Below the pieces are notes generated by a model. That model saw only the letters and a list, made by a program, of their open reading frames with translations. It was not told where the DNA came from and made no database searches. 56,049 nt of DNA from assembly GCF_900313035.1 (NCBI RefSeq), contig NZ_OMPS01000032.1:1-56049 (forward strand), written 5' to 3'. The position numbers and the translations under genes are program-made. Positions 49,154-56,049 of the stretch are shown one piece after another (position 1 is the stretch's first letter; each line of letters opens with the position of its first letter). The DNA comes from Ruegeria sp. EL01 (GTDB taxonomy: Bacteria; Pseudomonadota; Alphaproteobacteria; Rhodobacterales; Rhodobacteraceae).

Positions 49154-49557
49154 TTTGCTGTTCTTTCGCTGGTTCTGGGAGCTTCTGAAGCGCGTGGCGA
49201 CAGATACCAAAGCACCGCAGCCACGATGATCAGGGCTGGGATGTCGCCCACCAAATGACCGACCTCCATGCGGTCGTGGCTGACTTGAGCAGCCATAATC
49301 GCGGCGTGAACGATGCTGGACCAGATGGTAAAACCGATCAGGCTCTTGTGGTTCTGCGGGGCTGAGGATGCCCGGATCAGGAACCATCCTAGAACCGCGT
49401 AAATTCCGCAGATCATTTGGAAATAGTGCTGACCTCCGCCACTATGCCAGACCCACCCCGAAGGCCAGATAGCGGCCAGTGGATAGATCAGAAAACAGAA
49501 GGTCCCAAACAGGACCAAAGCGACCTTTAATCCCTTTGCGCGGCTTTCGGGGTTCAT
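49150..49557 (-). CDS. DUF6632-like small membrane protein
   Basis: The 135-aa protein has four membrane segments: VALVLFGTFCFLIYPLAAIW, YFQMICGIYAVLGWFLIRAS, FTIWSSIVHAAIMAAQV and IPALIIVAAVLWYLSP. It resembles DUF6632 proteins (H-S-G-G/E-x-x-Y-x-x-M-x-x-x-Y), an uncharacterised family. Function unknown. Coupled to the genes on both sides. Confidence 0.72.
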   Translation of the reverse strand: MNPESRAKGLKVALVLFGTFCFLIYPLAAIWPSGWVWHSGGGQHYFQMICGIYAVLGWFLIRASSAPQNHKSLIGFTIWSSIVHAAIMAAQVSHDRMEVGHLVGDIPALIIVAAVLWYLSPRASEAPRTSERTAK

Positions 49558-50114
49558 GCTGCGTCCGCCTTAGGAATCCATGCATAAGGCGCAAACTCCG
49601 CGTCAAGCGGCAGGTCTAGTAAGTTGGCTGTCATGTTGCTTAGCGTCTTGTTTGCAACGCCTATGATCACCTCCAAAGCCTGATCCGGGTGATAACCGGC
49701 CGCCAAAAATCCTGTGTATTCTTCGCTGCAGCCACGACCACGGTCTGTTGTCAATTTCCGGGCAAAGCGCGCCAAAGCACCAAGACGGTCGTCGTCAGGG
49801 TCGCGCCCCTCGCGCATTGCTTGAACGTGGGTGTCGCTCAGTTCGGCATCAACAGCAAAAGCTGAGTGACCCGCGACACAGTAGCGACACCTGTTGGCCA
49901 CGCTTACCGCAAGTTGGATCACCTCGCGTTCGGCGGGTAACAGGCTGCTGTTGCCAAACGCGCTGGTCAGCCCGGTAAACCCGGTCATCGCATCAGGAAG
50001 ACCACCATAAACGGCATAGACATTGGGAACAAAGCCACGTGCTTGCGTGATCGCGTTGAATATCGGACGTGACTGCGGGGCCGCTGTCTGGGTCGTGTGG
50101 ATGGGTAGGGTCAT
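49554..50114 (-). CDS. Carboxymuconolactone-decarboxylase/AhpD-like protein
   Basis: The 186-aa protein has the AhpD-like active-site motif in SVANRCRYCVAGHSAFAVDA (CxxC plus His, about 83-95) and FVPNVYAVYGGLPDAMTGFT before it. It belongs to the peroxidase-related CMD group, thiol-based peroxide or alkylhydroperoxide reductases. ATG 50114 follows GAGAGAGCTT. It is divergent from the HxlR regulator across a short control region. Confidence 0.88.
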   Translation of the reverse strand: MTLPIHTTQTAAPQSRPIFNAITQARGFVPNVYAVYGGLPDAMTGFTGLTSAFGNSSLLPAEREVIQLAVSVANRCRYCVAGHSAFAVDAELSDTHVQAMREGRDPDDDRLGALARFARKLTTDRGRGCSEEYTGFLAAGYHPDQALEVIIGVANKTLSNMTANLLDLPLDAEFAPYAWIPKADAA

Positions 50115-50199
50115 AAGCTCTCTCCGTCTTGCAGATCCGTGCTTGGGCTGCTTCCTATGGTGAGACCTACCCGACGCCGGCCCTACGCGATGCTTTACA

Positions 50200-50231
50200 G
50201 ATTGGAGCAAAACACTATACCGATTGGAGCA
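50200..50231. promoter_or_regulatory. Direct repeats in the HxlR promoter
   Basis: GATTGGAGCA occurs at 50200-50209 and again at 50222-50231, 22 bases apart (two helical turns), in the divergent control region of the AhpD-like and HxlR genes. They are plausible regulator binding sites. Confidence 0.55.
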
Positions 50232-50259
50232 TCTTACTACACTTTCTGGAGTAATATTG

Positions 50260-50961
50260 ATGTCGCACAGTTATGGCCAATGGTGCCCCATCGCCAAATC
50301 GACTGAAATTTTAGGCGAGAAGTGGACCATGCTGATTGTGCGCGAGCTGTTGATGGGCAGCACACGTTTCTCGGAGCTCCAGCGTGGTTTGGGGGCGATC
50401 TCTCCCACGCTTTTGACGCGCAGATTGGTCACGCTAGAGGAATATGACCTTGTCTATAAGCGTCGCATTCAAGGCGGTCGGGGGCACGAATATCTACCAA
50501 CCGCAAGCTGCAGACAGCTGCAACCGATCCTACTGGCACTTGGAAGTTGGGGCATGGAATGGTCAAAGGCCTTTATGAGTGATGCGGATTACGACGTCGA
50601 ACTTCTGATGCTTTATCTTCAACGAAGTATTGTTCCCGAAAACCTGCCCGGCAGCAGGACGGTCGTGTTGTTCCAGTTTACGGATTTCGATGAGCAACCT
50701 AAATGGTGGATCACGGTTGAAGGTGGCAATGTTGATGTTTGCACTACCGATCCCGGCCTGGACGTGGACGTATTTATCACAACCAAGGTGCGCGCGATGG
50801 CGGATGCCTGGTTGGGCCACACGACCTATAAAGCGGCCAAAGCCTCTGGCGAGATGGAGATCATCGGACCGGCGGCTCTAACACGCAATATAACGAGCTG
50901 GCTATCCGATTGCATTTTTGCAAGCTTGCCGAATGCCGAAGAGATTTTGGCGGCACGTTAA
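50260..50961 (+). CDS. HxlR-family regulator with a C-terminal SCP2-like domain
   Basis: The 233-aa protein has the winged helix of HxlR/MarR-related regulators with the N-terminal Cys: QWCPIAKSTEILGEKWTMLI (residue 9 C), VRELLMGSTRFSELQRGLGA, ISPTLLTRRLVTLEEYDLV. After it comes an SCP2/sterol-carrier-like domain (VVLFQFTDFDEQPKWWITVE ... VDVFITTKVRAMADAWLGHT). HxlR proteins often sense electrophiles or quinones through that Cys, consistent with the redox neighbours. ATG 50260 follows TCTGGAGTAATATTG. Its stop overlaps the convergent nitronate monooxygenase stop. Confidence 0.88.
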   Translation: MSHSYGQWCPIAKSTEILGEKWTMLIVRELLMGSTRFSELQRGLGAISPTLLTRRLVTLEEYDLVYKRRIQGGRGHEYLPTASCRQLQPILLALGSWGMEWSKAFMSDADYDVELLMLYLQRSIVPENLPGSRTVVLFQFTDFDEQPKWWITVEGGNVDVCTTDPGLDVDVFITTKVRAMADAWLGHTTYKAAKASGEMEIIGPAALTRNITSWLSDCIFASLPNAEEILAAR

Positions 50962-51965
50962 CGCATTTGGAGTGCTGCGCGAGCGTGTTCCATTATGCTG
51001 TCGATAATCGTACCAGCGCGTTCAACGCTGTTCACCAGGCCTACGCTTTGACCTGCCCACATCGATAACGCTTCAATCTCACCGGTCATCGAATGATGGG
51101 GTGTCGTGGATTGATAAGCTTTGATTGGGGCGCTACCCCGCATTGCGACCGTTTCACCGGACCGATGGCGTGTATTATTGCTGGGACGACCTTCTGCAAG
51201 CCAACGATCCGCTACGGCGTTACGCAGCACACGATGAGCGGCATTTGACCAGCCAACATTGTATAGATCGGTCTCGTGGAGTGTGTCTGAATGCTGGGCT
51301 GCAATAAGTTGCGCGATGTATTCCGAATGCGCCGCACTTTCTGGGGTCGCCAGAAAACGAGTTCCCATGACAACGCCGCTGGCCCCCAGACAGAGGGCCG
51401 CAGCCAACCCGCGCCCGTCCGAGATACCACCGGCCGCCAAAACTGGCACCGATCCTGCCATATCCACGACGGCCGGGATTAGTGGCAGCGTCGCGACCAT
51501 CCCCCGAACATGCCCTCCGGCTTCCCAACCCTGCGCGACCAAAATATCTACACCCGCATCAACAGCGTGTTTGGCGTCAATCGCAGTCGATACCGTCTGG
51601 ATCACCAAGGCCCCGTTGGTATGCACCTGCTTTACAAACGGCGCTGCATCCCCCCAGAAGAAATGCACAGCATTGGGACGATGCGACAGGCAAAGTTCCA
51701 ATCGAGTTTCTTGTGGCATATCAAGGCAAAGGTTTACGGCAAACGGCGCGTCGGTTTTTGCGCGCAGGCTTGTCAGTTCAGCCTCAATGGTATCCCTGCT
51801 GCTCCACGAGAAAGGCATGATCGGATAGCCGCCTGCATTGCCAACGGCAGCAGCCAAGTCGCTTTCTACTGCGCCGGCCATGGGGGCCAGTGCGATGGGA
51901 TGATCCACCCCGACCAGATCTGTAAACGCCGTCGAAGTTGCGGGGGCTTTGATCGTCTTTTCCAT
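50958..51965 (-). CDS. Nitronate monooxygenase-like FMN oxidoreductase
   Basis: The 335-aa protein has FMN-binding NPD/NMO blocks: LVGVDHPIALAPMAGAVESD, HFFWGDAAPFVKQVHTNGAL, ILVAQGWEAGGHVRGMVATL with the catalytic His in GGHVRG (about 152), and VPVLAAGGISDGRGLAAALC, GASGVVMGTRFLATPE. It would oxidise propionate-3-nitronate or a related substrate. Its gene follows the FAD monooxygenase with 12 bases between. Confidence 0.87.
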   Translation of the reverse strand: MEKTIKAPATSTAFTDLVGVDHPIALAPMAGAVESDLAAAVGNAGGYPIMPFSWSSRDTIEAELTSLRAKTDAPFAVNLCLDMPQETRLELCLSHRPNAVHFFWGDAAPFVKQVHTNGALVIQTVSTAIDAKHAVDAGVDILVAQGWEAGGHVRGMVATLPLIPAVVDMAGSVPVLAAGGISDGRGLAAALCLGASGVVMGTRFLATPESAAHSEYIAQLIAAQHSDTLHETDLYNVGWSNAAHRVLRNAVADRWLAEGRPSNNTRHRSGETVAMRGSAPIKAYQSTTPHHSMTGEIEALSMWAGQSVGLVNSVERAGTIIDSIMEHARAALQMR

Positions 51966-51977
51966 GATTGAATTCCT

Positions 51978-53213
51978 TCAAGCCGCGCGGCGGTTTCGAT
52001 TGGCAATAAGGTGATCGGAAAGGGCCTGCGCATCGCCGCCCACGCCATCAATCAGTGCCGACTTCCGACGCCGCATGAAGGGCAAGCCCATGACGTAAAG
52101 TCCGGGTGCAACGACACCTTGATCGTGAATCAACATGCCTTTCTGGTCGAACACAGGAAGCTTCAGCCAACTGTAGTCGGGGGAATAACCTGTTGCCCAA
52201 ACGATGGTCTGTATCGCGCCGTTTCTCAGATTGGATATGAGGCGTGGAGGGTTGGACAATAGCGTCGGGGGCAACTGCTGCGCCTCGGGAAGGTCGGTAA
52301 CGTTCAGGCGTTCAGCCCAATCGTCGAAATGCCTAAGAAGTCGGTCGATCTTCTGATCCGACATGGCACAGTGATTGGCAAGTGAGCCGGAAAACTGCGC
52401 CATACCGTCTTGAATGGCAGCTAGCCGACCGGTTATTACAATCCCCATTGCCTGAAGCGTATTGAGATCAATCGAGTCTACTCCAGGATCGCCCATCAAT
52501 TGGAACGAGGGCACGCGGCGGGCGCGGTCTATATCGTCCACATCTTTGACGCGGACATCCAGAACGCCGCTGCGATCCATCCACCATTGAATGTCCCGCC
52601 CACGATAACGGCGCGGCGCGCGGATATGCTCCCCCACGGCAAGTGTCACCGCATGCCCCGCGTTGGAAAGTTCAGCAGCGATCTGCACGCCGCTGGCGGA
52701 CCCTCCAACCACCAGCGCACCGCCCTTTGCAACTTGATCAGGCGATTTATACGTTCCGAGCGACAGTTGCATGATGGTTTCTGGAACAGAGCCCGCCAAC
52801 TGAGGCAGTTTCGGCCGGGCGCAAGCACCACTGGCAACAACAACATTATCGCATATCCAAACGCCCTTGTTGGCGCGAACCAGATAGTTGTTCCCATGAG
52901 ACGTCACAGAATGAACAGCTGTGTGCTCTTCGACCGGAGCATCGATTACATGGGCATAGTCACGCAGATACCCTGTGATCTGCGGCATGCTCATATACCC
53001 ATCTGGGTCAGGCCCATCATATTTGTAGCCCGGTAGCCGGGATTGCCAGTTTGGCGTAAGCAGCCGCAGACTTTCCCACCTGTCTTTCATCCAGGATTGC
53101 GCGACCTCGCCACGCTCCAATACAACATGCGCGACGGAGCGGTCCGAGAGACATTTACTCATCGCGAGCCCGGCTTGCCCGGCGCCAATGATGACGGTCG
53201 AAATATGTCGCAT
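51978..53213 (-). CDS. Flavin-containing monooxygenase-like oxidoreductase
   Basis: The 411-aa protein has the FAD Rossmann motif IIGAGQAGLAMS (about 8-19), a second nucleotide site GGALVVGGSASGVQIAAELS (about 163-182) and a WATGYSPDYSW (about 340-350) ATG-type motif. The arrangement is that of YUCCA/FMO and Baeyer-Villiger-like enzymes, here without a full FxGxxxHxxxW fingerprint that I can see. It probably oxygenates a small hydrophobic or hetero-atom substrate. Confidence 0.85.
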   Translation of the reverse strand: MRHISTVIIGAGQAGLAMSKCLSDRSVAHVVLERGEVAQSWMKDRWESLRLLTPNWQSRLPGYKYDGPDPDGYMSMPQITGYLRDYAHVIDAPVEEHTAVHSVTSHGNNYLVRANKGVWICDNVVVASGACARPKLPQLAGSVPETIMQLSLGTYKSPDQVAKGGALVVGGSASGVQIAAELSNAGHAVTLAVGEHIRAPRRYRGRDIQWWMDRSGVLDVRVKDVDDIDRARRVPSFQLMGDPGVDSIDLNTLQAMGIVITGRLAAIQDGMAQFSGSLANHCAMSDQKIDRLLRHFDDWAERLNVTDLPEAQQLPPTLLSNPPRLISNLRNGAIQTIVWATGYSPDYSWLKLPVFDQKGMLIHDQGVVAPGLYVMGLPFMRRRKSALIDGVGGDAQALSDHLIANRNRRAA

Positions 53214-53240
53214 GACACTCGCTCCTGTATTGATTGCGGT

Positions 53241-53807
53241 TTAAGCGACGACCACGTGTACGTTGGTCGGATTGGTCATAAGATCAAAAACAGTGGATCG
53301 TTTTTGTGACTGTGCGACCAAAGCGCGAATATCATCGTCGCTTGCGTCCGCATCGATAGCAAAGGTCACACGGACTGCACTGAAGCCGTTGCGAATGTCG
53401 GGGTCCATGCCCAAAATCCCGCGCATATCCATATCACCCTCGACAACGCACTGTACGTCATGCAGCTGGATGCCCCGATGCTGTGCGACAGCAGCGATGC
53501 CGCCGGTCAGACAGCTCGCCAATGCGGACAGTGTGATTTCTGGGGGTGTCGGCGCGCTGTCACGAGCGGCGAAAACTTCTGGATGGTCCGAGCAAATTGA
53601 AAAGGTTTCTTTGCGTGTGTGCTCTTCACCCAGGCCGAAATAGCCATTGATGGTGTTGCGGCTTTCGCTGCCGTCGACCCAGTCACAGGTGCTGCGGAAT
53701 GTGAATGATGCAGCTTGCGGCATCTCGGCGAATGCGCCCCGCGCCCCGATCAGGGCCTCGGTATTTACACCATTTGAAACGGGTTTGTCTTGGGTTTGCG
53801 TGGTCAT
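53241..53807 (-). CDS. OsmC-family peroxiredoxin-like protein
   Basis: The 188-aa protein has the OsmC/Ohr fold with the conserved Cys in ALASCLTGGIAAVAQHRGIQ (about 90) and the N-terminal FTFRSTCDWVDGSESRNTIN block, where the first Cys lies. OsmC proteins reduce organic hydroperoxides. It starts the minus-strand unit with the monooxygenase and nitronate monooxygenase. Confidence 0.88.
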   Translation of the reverse strand: MTTQTQDKPVSNGVNTEALIGARGAFAEMPQAASFTFRSTCDWVDGSESRNTINGYFGLGEEHTRKETFSICSDHPEVFAARDSAPTPPEITLSALASCLTGGIAAVAQHRGIQLHDVQCVVEGDMDMRGILGMDPDIRNGFSAVRVTFAIDADASDDDIRALVAQSQKRSTVFDLMTNPTNVHVVVA

Positions 53808-54167
53808 TGTGTTGTTCCTTTAGAAGTGTTGCTGAGCTGCCGGTGCAGCTCGATATGGTGACTTCTAAGGAACACGCGCTCTGCGAAATACTTCACGGCC
53901 GAAAGTAATCCACTACATAATTGATAGTAAGCAGAAGCGGGCATTCGAAAGCGCGAGATGGAAGGCCGCTTCGGCGACATCCGCTGCGGTGCTGCGGACG
54001 CTCCGCCGCATGTGCGAACCAATGCTGCGTAAGCGAAGTACGAAAAACCAACGACGGCAAAGTCCGCATTTCTCCAGTTGGGGCGCAGCGCGGCGAATGT
54101 CGGGAAGATCTCCTGACACGACTTCGCACAGGGCAGGGTTCGACCATAAGCCGGCATTACCGCTATT
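53808..54167. other. Intergenic region before parDE
   Basis: No gene is supported; frames across it are short and lack start signals. The stretch 53930-54130 has the same loose GCGGCG/GCTGCG-rich texture as the other long spacers in this part of the window. Confidence 0.4.
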
Positions 54168-54196
54168 TTGACAAACATACTACTGAGTAGTATATG
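54168..54196 (+). promoter_or_regulatory. parDE promoter with operator palindrome in the spacer
   Basis: TTGACA at 54168-54173 and TATATG at 54191-54196 are a sigma-70-type promoter with a 17-bp spacer. The spacer contains ATACTACT-G-AGTAGTAT (54177-54193), a perfect 8-bp inverted repeat, well placed for autorepression by ParD-ParE. Confidence 0.72.
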
Positions 54197-54214
54197 GAGT
54201 TCAGGAGGCCCAAT

Positions 54215-54490
54215 ATGTCAGTCAAAGCATCTGTATCAATCTCAGAGCAACAGGACGCCTACGTGCGCGATCTGGTAGATCAGGGGCGCTTTTCCAGCGT
54301 AAGTGCGGTTGTGCAGCAGGGCCTCGATCTGTTGCGTAAACAGGACGAAACAGAGCTTTTAGAAGCAGCTGCGCTGAAATTGTTGCTTGAAGAACGCATG
54401 GGTGGGCCATTTGTAACGCACCAGGCATTCGCCCAGAACACCGCCGACATGTTGGCCCAAAAAAGGCATGACCTTGGTCTGGAAGGTTGA
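54215..54490 (+). CDS. parD: ParD-like antitoxin (ribbon-helix-helix)
   Basis: The 91-aa protein begins MSVKASVSISEQQDAYVRDL and continues QGRFSSVSAVVQQGLDLLRK, the CopG/ParD RHH domain, with a C-terminal toxin-binding tail. ATG 54215 follows CAGGAGGCCCAAT. The end overlaps parE by 23 bases. Confidence 0.88.
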   Translation: MSVKASVSISEQQDAYVRDLVDQGRFSSVSAVVQQGLDLLRKQDETELLEAAALKLLLEERMGGPFVTHQAFAQNTADMLAQKRHDLGLEG

Positions 54491-54821
54491 ACTTGCTGCT
54501 AACGCGGTCGACGATCTATCGCTGATTTTTGACCACCTGTTCAAAACCTACCGGGATTTGGGCGAGCCTGATGATGTGGCGTTTGAAAGGGCGGCTGCGC
54601 GTGTCACAGGTATCCAGGACAGTGCGTTAGACCTTGCAGACAACCCATATCGCGGAACCCGGCGTGATGTGATGGGTGAGAACCTGCGCAATATCACCAT
54701 CAATAAGGCGATCATCTGGTTTCAGCTTGATGATGACCGGAAGTGCGTCCGCATCTTGGCTTTCTTCTTTGGCGGGCAAGACCACATTCGGTATATGCTG
54801 CGTAGAATGCTCGATGACTGA
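54468..54821 (+). CDS. parE: ParE-like toxin (RelE/ParE fold)
   Basis: The 117-aa protein begins VWKVELAANAVDDLSLIFDH and ends VRILAFFFGGQDHIRYMLRR, the RelE/ParE beta-sheet with the C-terminal catalytic region, and has NPYRGTRRDVMGENLRNITI in the middle. ParE toxins inhibit DNA gyrase. It overlaps parD and forms a stabilisation pair near the transfer genes. Confidence 0.86.
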   Translation: MTLVWKVELAANAVDDLSLIFDHLFKTYRDLGEPDDVAFERAAARVTGIQDSALDLADNPYRGTRRDVMGENLRNITINKAIIWFQLDDDRKCVRILAFFFGGQDHIRYMLRRMLDD

Positions 54822-54875
54822 TGTCCGTGCCGCATATTACGGTTGAGAAACGCGGTGGCGATCCTGTGGGAGGTT

Positions 54876-56049
54876 CTATGCAAGGCGTCGTTCTTCGCCG
54901 CCGAACAGTGGCATCAACCTGTTGACCAGCTCGTCCGGTGAGAGCCGATGCGCCAACTCTGTCAGCTGATGCTCTGTTTCCGGGTTGATTGGCGCGAGGT
55001 TCAGCAAGTCGCCGAGATGTGCCGCCAGATCCGGTGCTTTGACAGACTCGATGGCATCCCTCAGCTTTTGATCTTCCTGCGTCTCTTCTTCAACCGCTGT
55101 CTCACTCGGATCTTCGAAAAACCCATACCCCGCTGTGCCGTTGTCGAGAACAGACGGCGCGCGCGGATCCGCGACCGCCGCGCGCTGAGAAAGCGTCCGT
55201 TTGGGTTCCGGCTCAGGCTCCGGTTCTTCGAGTTCCGCTGACTTAGAGGAACCAGCGCCCTTCAGAAACTCATCATATCGGGTCACCACACCCTCTTTGA
55301 CTACCGGAACCTCCGGCCAGGGTTTGCCGCGCTGGCTGTCGTTCAGGGCTTTGAACCGATGGTCTTTGTAATACGTCACCCGATTTGTCCGGATCGGAAA
55401 CATGCCCTTGCCAGTGATAATCACCTGTTCCTTGCCCAGGCGGCCGATTTCTTCCGGTGTCATGAGCGCCCGACTTTTTTCCGACCAGCTTTCGGACCGC
55501 CCCGGTTCTTTCGACCAGTTGCGGCCCGAGACGGATTTTTGCGTTACCGTCTTGTTGCCGAGCGCCTTGGACAGCTTTTGCTTGGTCTCTTCGGAGTTTG
55601 GTGTCAGCCAGACATGCAGATGCGAGCTCTCGGTTAGAATTTCCTCACCTGCAGGTCCATAATGTTCCCGAAGCGAAGCTGGCGATTGCACGACCAGGCA
55701 CAGCCGGCCACCATAGCCGGGTAGGGTGGTCACGGCATCGAGCACGCCCTGCATCTTCCCAAGCGAATGAAACTCGTCAATCAAAAACAAGACGGGCAGG
55801 AAGTCCTCGCCCGAGGCCATGAGCCGCCGTCGCAGCGCATTGATAGCGCACTGGACGAACAGTCGGACAAGGGGGCGTGACACCTGCTTATGGGCTTCGG
55901 GGATACAGATGTAGCAGGTCTGCGGTTCCCAACGCATCTGTTCAAAGTTGAAGTCGTTTCGCTCTGTTGCGGCAGTGGCCCGCACAATGGCCGGGTTGCT
56001 CCAGGCATTGAGACCGCCGCCCATCAGCACCGACAGGTAAATCCCCAGC
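54876..56049 (-). CDS. virD4: Type IV secretion coupling protein VirD4/TraG, C-terminal part, runs off the window
   Basis: The minus-strand frame is open to the right edge (about 390 codons seen; the N-terminus with the membrane anchor and Walker A lies outside). Walker B is VLFLIDEFHSLGKMQGVLDA, followed by LPGYGGRLCLVVQSPASLRE and the C-terminal half ENSEETKQKLSKALGNKTVT-like region, NRVTYYKDHRFKAL, and a long acidic tail (EEPEPEPEPKR). VirD4 links the relaxosome to the secretion channel. It is inverted and 33 kb from virB11, so the transfer module is split by cargo. Confidence 0.92.
   Translation of the reverse strand, partial: LGIYLSVLMGGGLNAWSNPAIVRATAATERNDFNFEQMRWEPQTCYICIPEAHKQVSRPLVRLFVQCAINALRRRLMASGEDFLPVLFLIDEFHSLGKMQGVLDAVTTLPGYGGRLCLVVQSPASLREHYGPAGEEILTESSHLHVWLTPNSEETKQKLSKALGNKTVTQKSVSGRNWSKEPGRSESWSEKSRALMTPEEIGRLGKEQVIITGKGMFPIRTNRVTYYKDHRFKALNDSQRGKPWPEVPVVKEGVVTRYDEFLKGAGSSKSAELEEPEPEPEPKRTLSQRAAVADPRAPSVLDNGTAGYGFFEDPSETAVEEETQEDQKLRDAIESVKAPDLAAHLGDLLNLAPINPETEHQLTELAHRLSPDELVNRLMPLFGGEERRLA

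Noticed and set aside
53804..54178. Minus-strand frame upstream of OsmC and across the parDE promoter
   Set aside because: No ribosome binding site or domain; it covers the clear parDE promoter.

Overview
The window looks like an accessory replicon or integrated conjugative element of an alphaproteobacterium, most likely the Rhodobacteraceae (Roseobacter group). The support is family-level: a DUF2927 lipid-export-type hypothetical, a DUF3768/ParB-like/DUF932 plasmid module, an alphaproteobacterial-type relaxase with VirB11 and VirD4, TRAP and RbsABC-type importers, and GC-rich sequence with GGAG-type ribosome binding sites. No replication initiator, rRNA or tRNA gene is visible, so plasmid versus integrated element cannot be decided here.

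Layout. 1-6.2 kb is a mosaic: a transposase running off the left edge, a DUF2927 protein, a complete second IS5-family element, a bactofilin, a 446-aa unknown, a small two-gene operon (a tandem-repeat protein plus DUF6429) and a DUF1428 protein. 6.3-15.4 kb is a plasmid-biology module: DUF3768, a 621-aa ParB-domain protein, vapBC with an overlapping third gene, small hypotheticals, a DMT-type permease and a HIT protein, then DUF932, a zinc-ribbon protein and a methylase-like protein. Two of these units are preceded by the same ~400-bp leader (6379-6798 and 13112-13508) that has several shared hairpins. 15.6-21.7 kb holds parA with two paralogous small partners on the minus strand, a ~500-bp control/transfer region, and mobC, relaxase and virB11 overlapping on the plus strand. 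The coupling protein gene virD4 reappears only at 54.9 kb, inverted and cut by the window end.

Between virB11 and virD4 lies cargo. 22.0-43.8 kb is a large carbohydrate or sugar-acid catabolic island: two RbsABC-type ABC importers, one TRAP importer, two GntR/FCD regulators, a uronate-dehydrogenase-like enzyme, a DUF4380 mutarotase-like protein, an SMP-30 lactonase, two SDR dehydrogenases, a 2-hydroxyacid dehydrogenase, RraA-like and cupin proteins, DgoK and DgoA (KDGal kinase and KDPGal aldolase), methylglyoxal synthase, a VOC protein and an FMN-dependent 2-hydroxyacid oxidase. Related palindromes carrying TATCAGAT lie in all three control regions, so the three operons probably form one regulon. 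The lower part of a De Ley-Doudoroff route is clear (kinase plus aldolase giving pyruvate and glyceraldehyde-3-phosphate), but no sugar-acid dehydratase of a family I recognise is present. The methylglyoxal synthase suggests a triose-phosphate to lactate bypass linked to it.

44.0-54.8 kb contains a small tyrosine recombinase, long degenerate intergenic stretches that share sequence with the one after virB11, EamA/DMT exporters, a YafY/WYL regulator with a perfect 13-bp inverted repeat, a redox/detoxification cluster around an HxlR-type regulator, and a parDE toxin-antitoxin pair next to virD4.

The points I would follow up first are the duplicated structured leader with compensatory base changes, the methylglyoxal synthase embedded in the KDGal operon, and the apparent missing dehydratase step.
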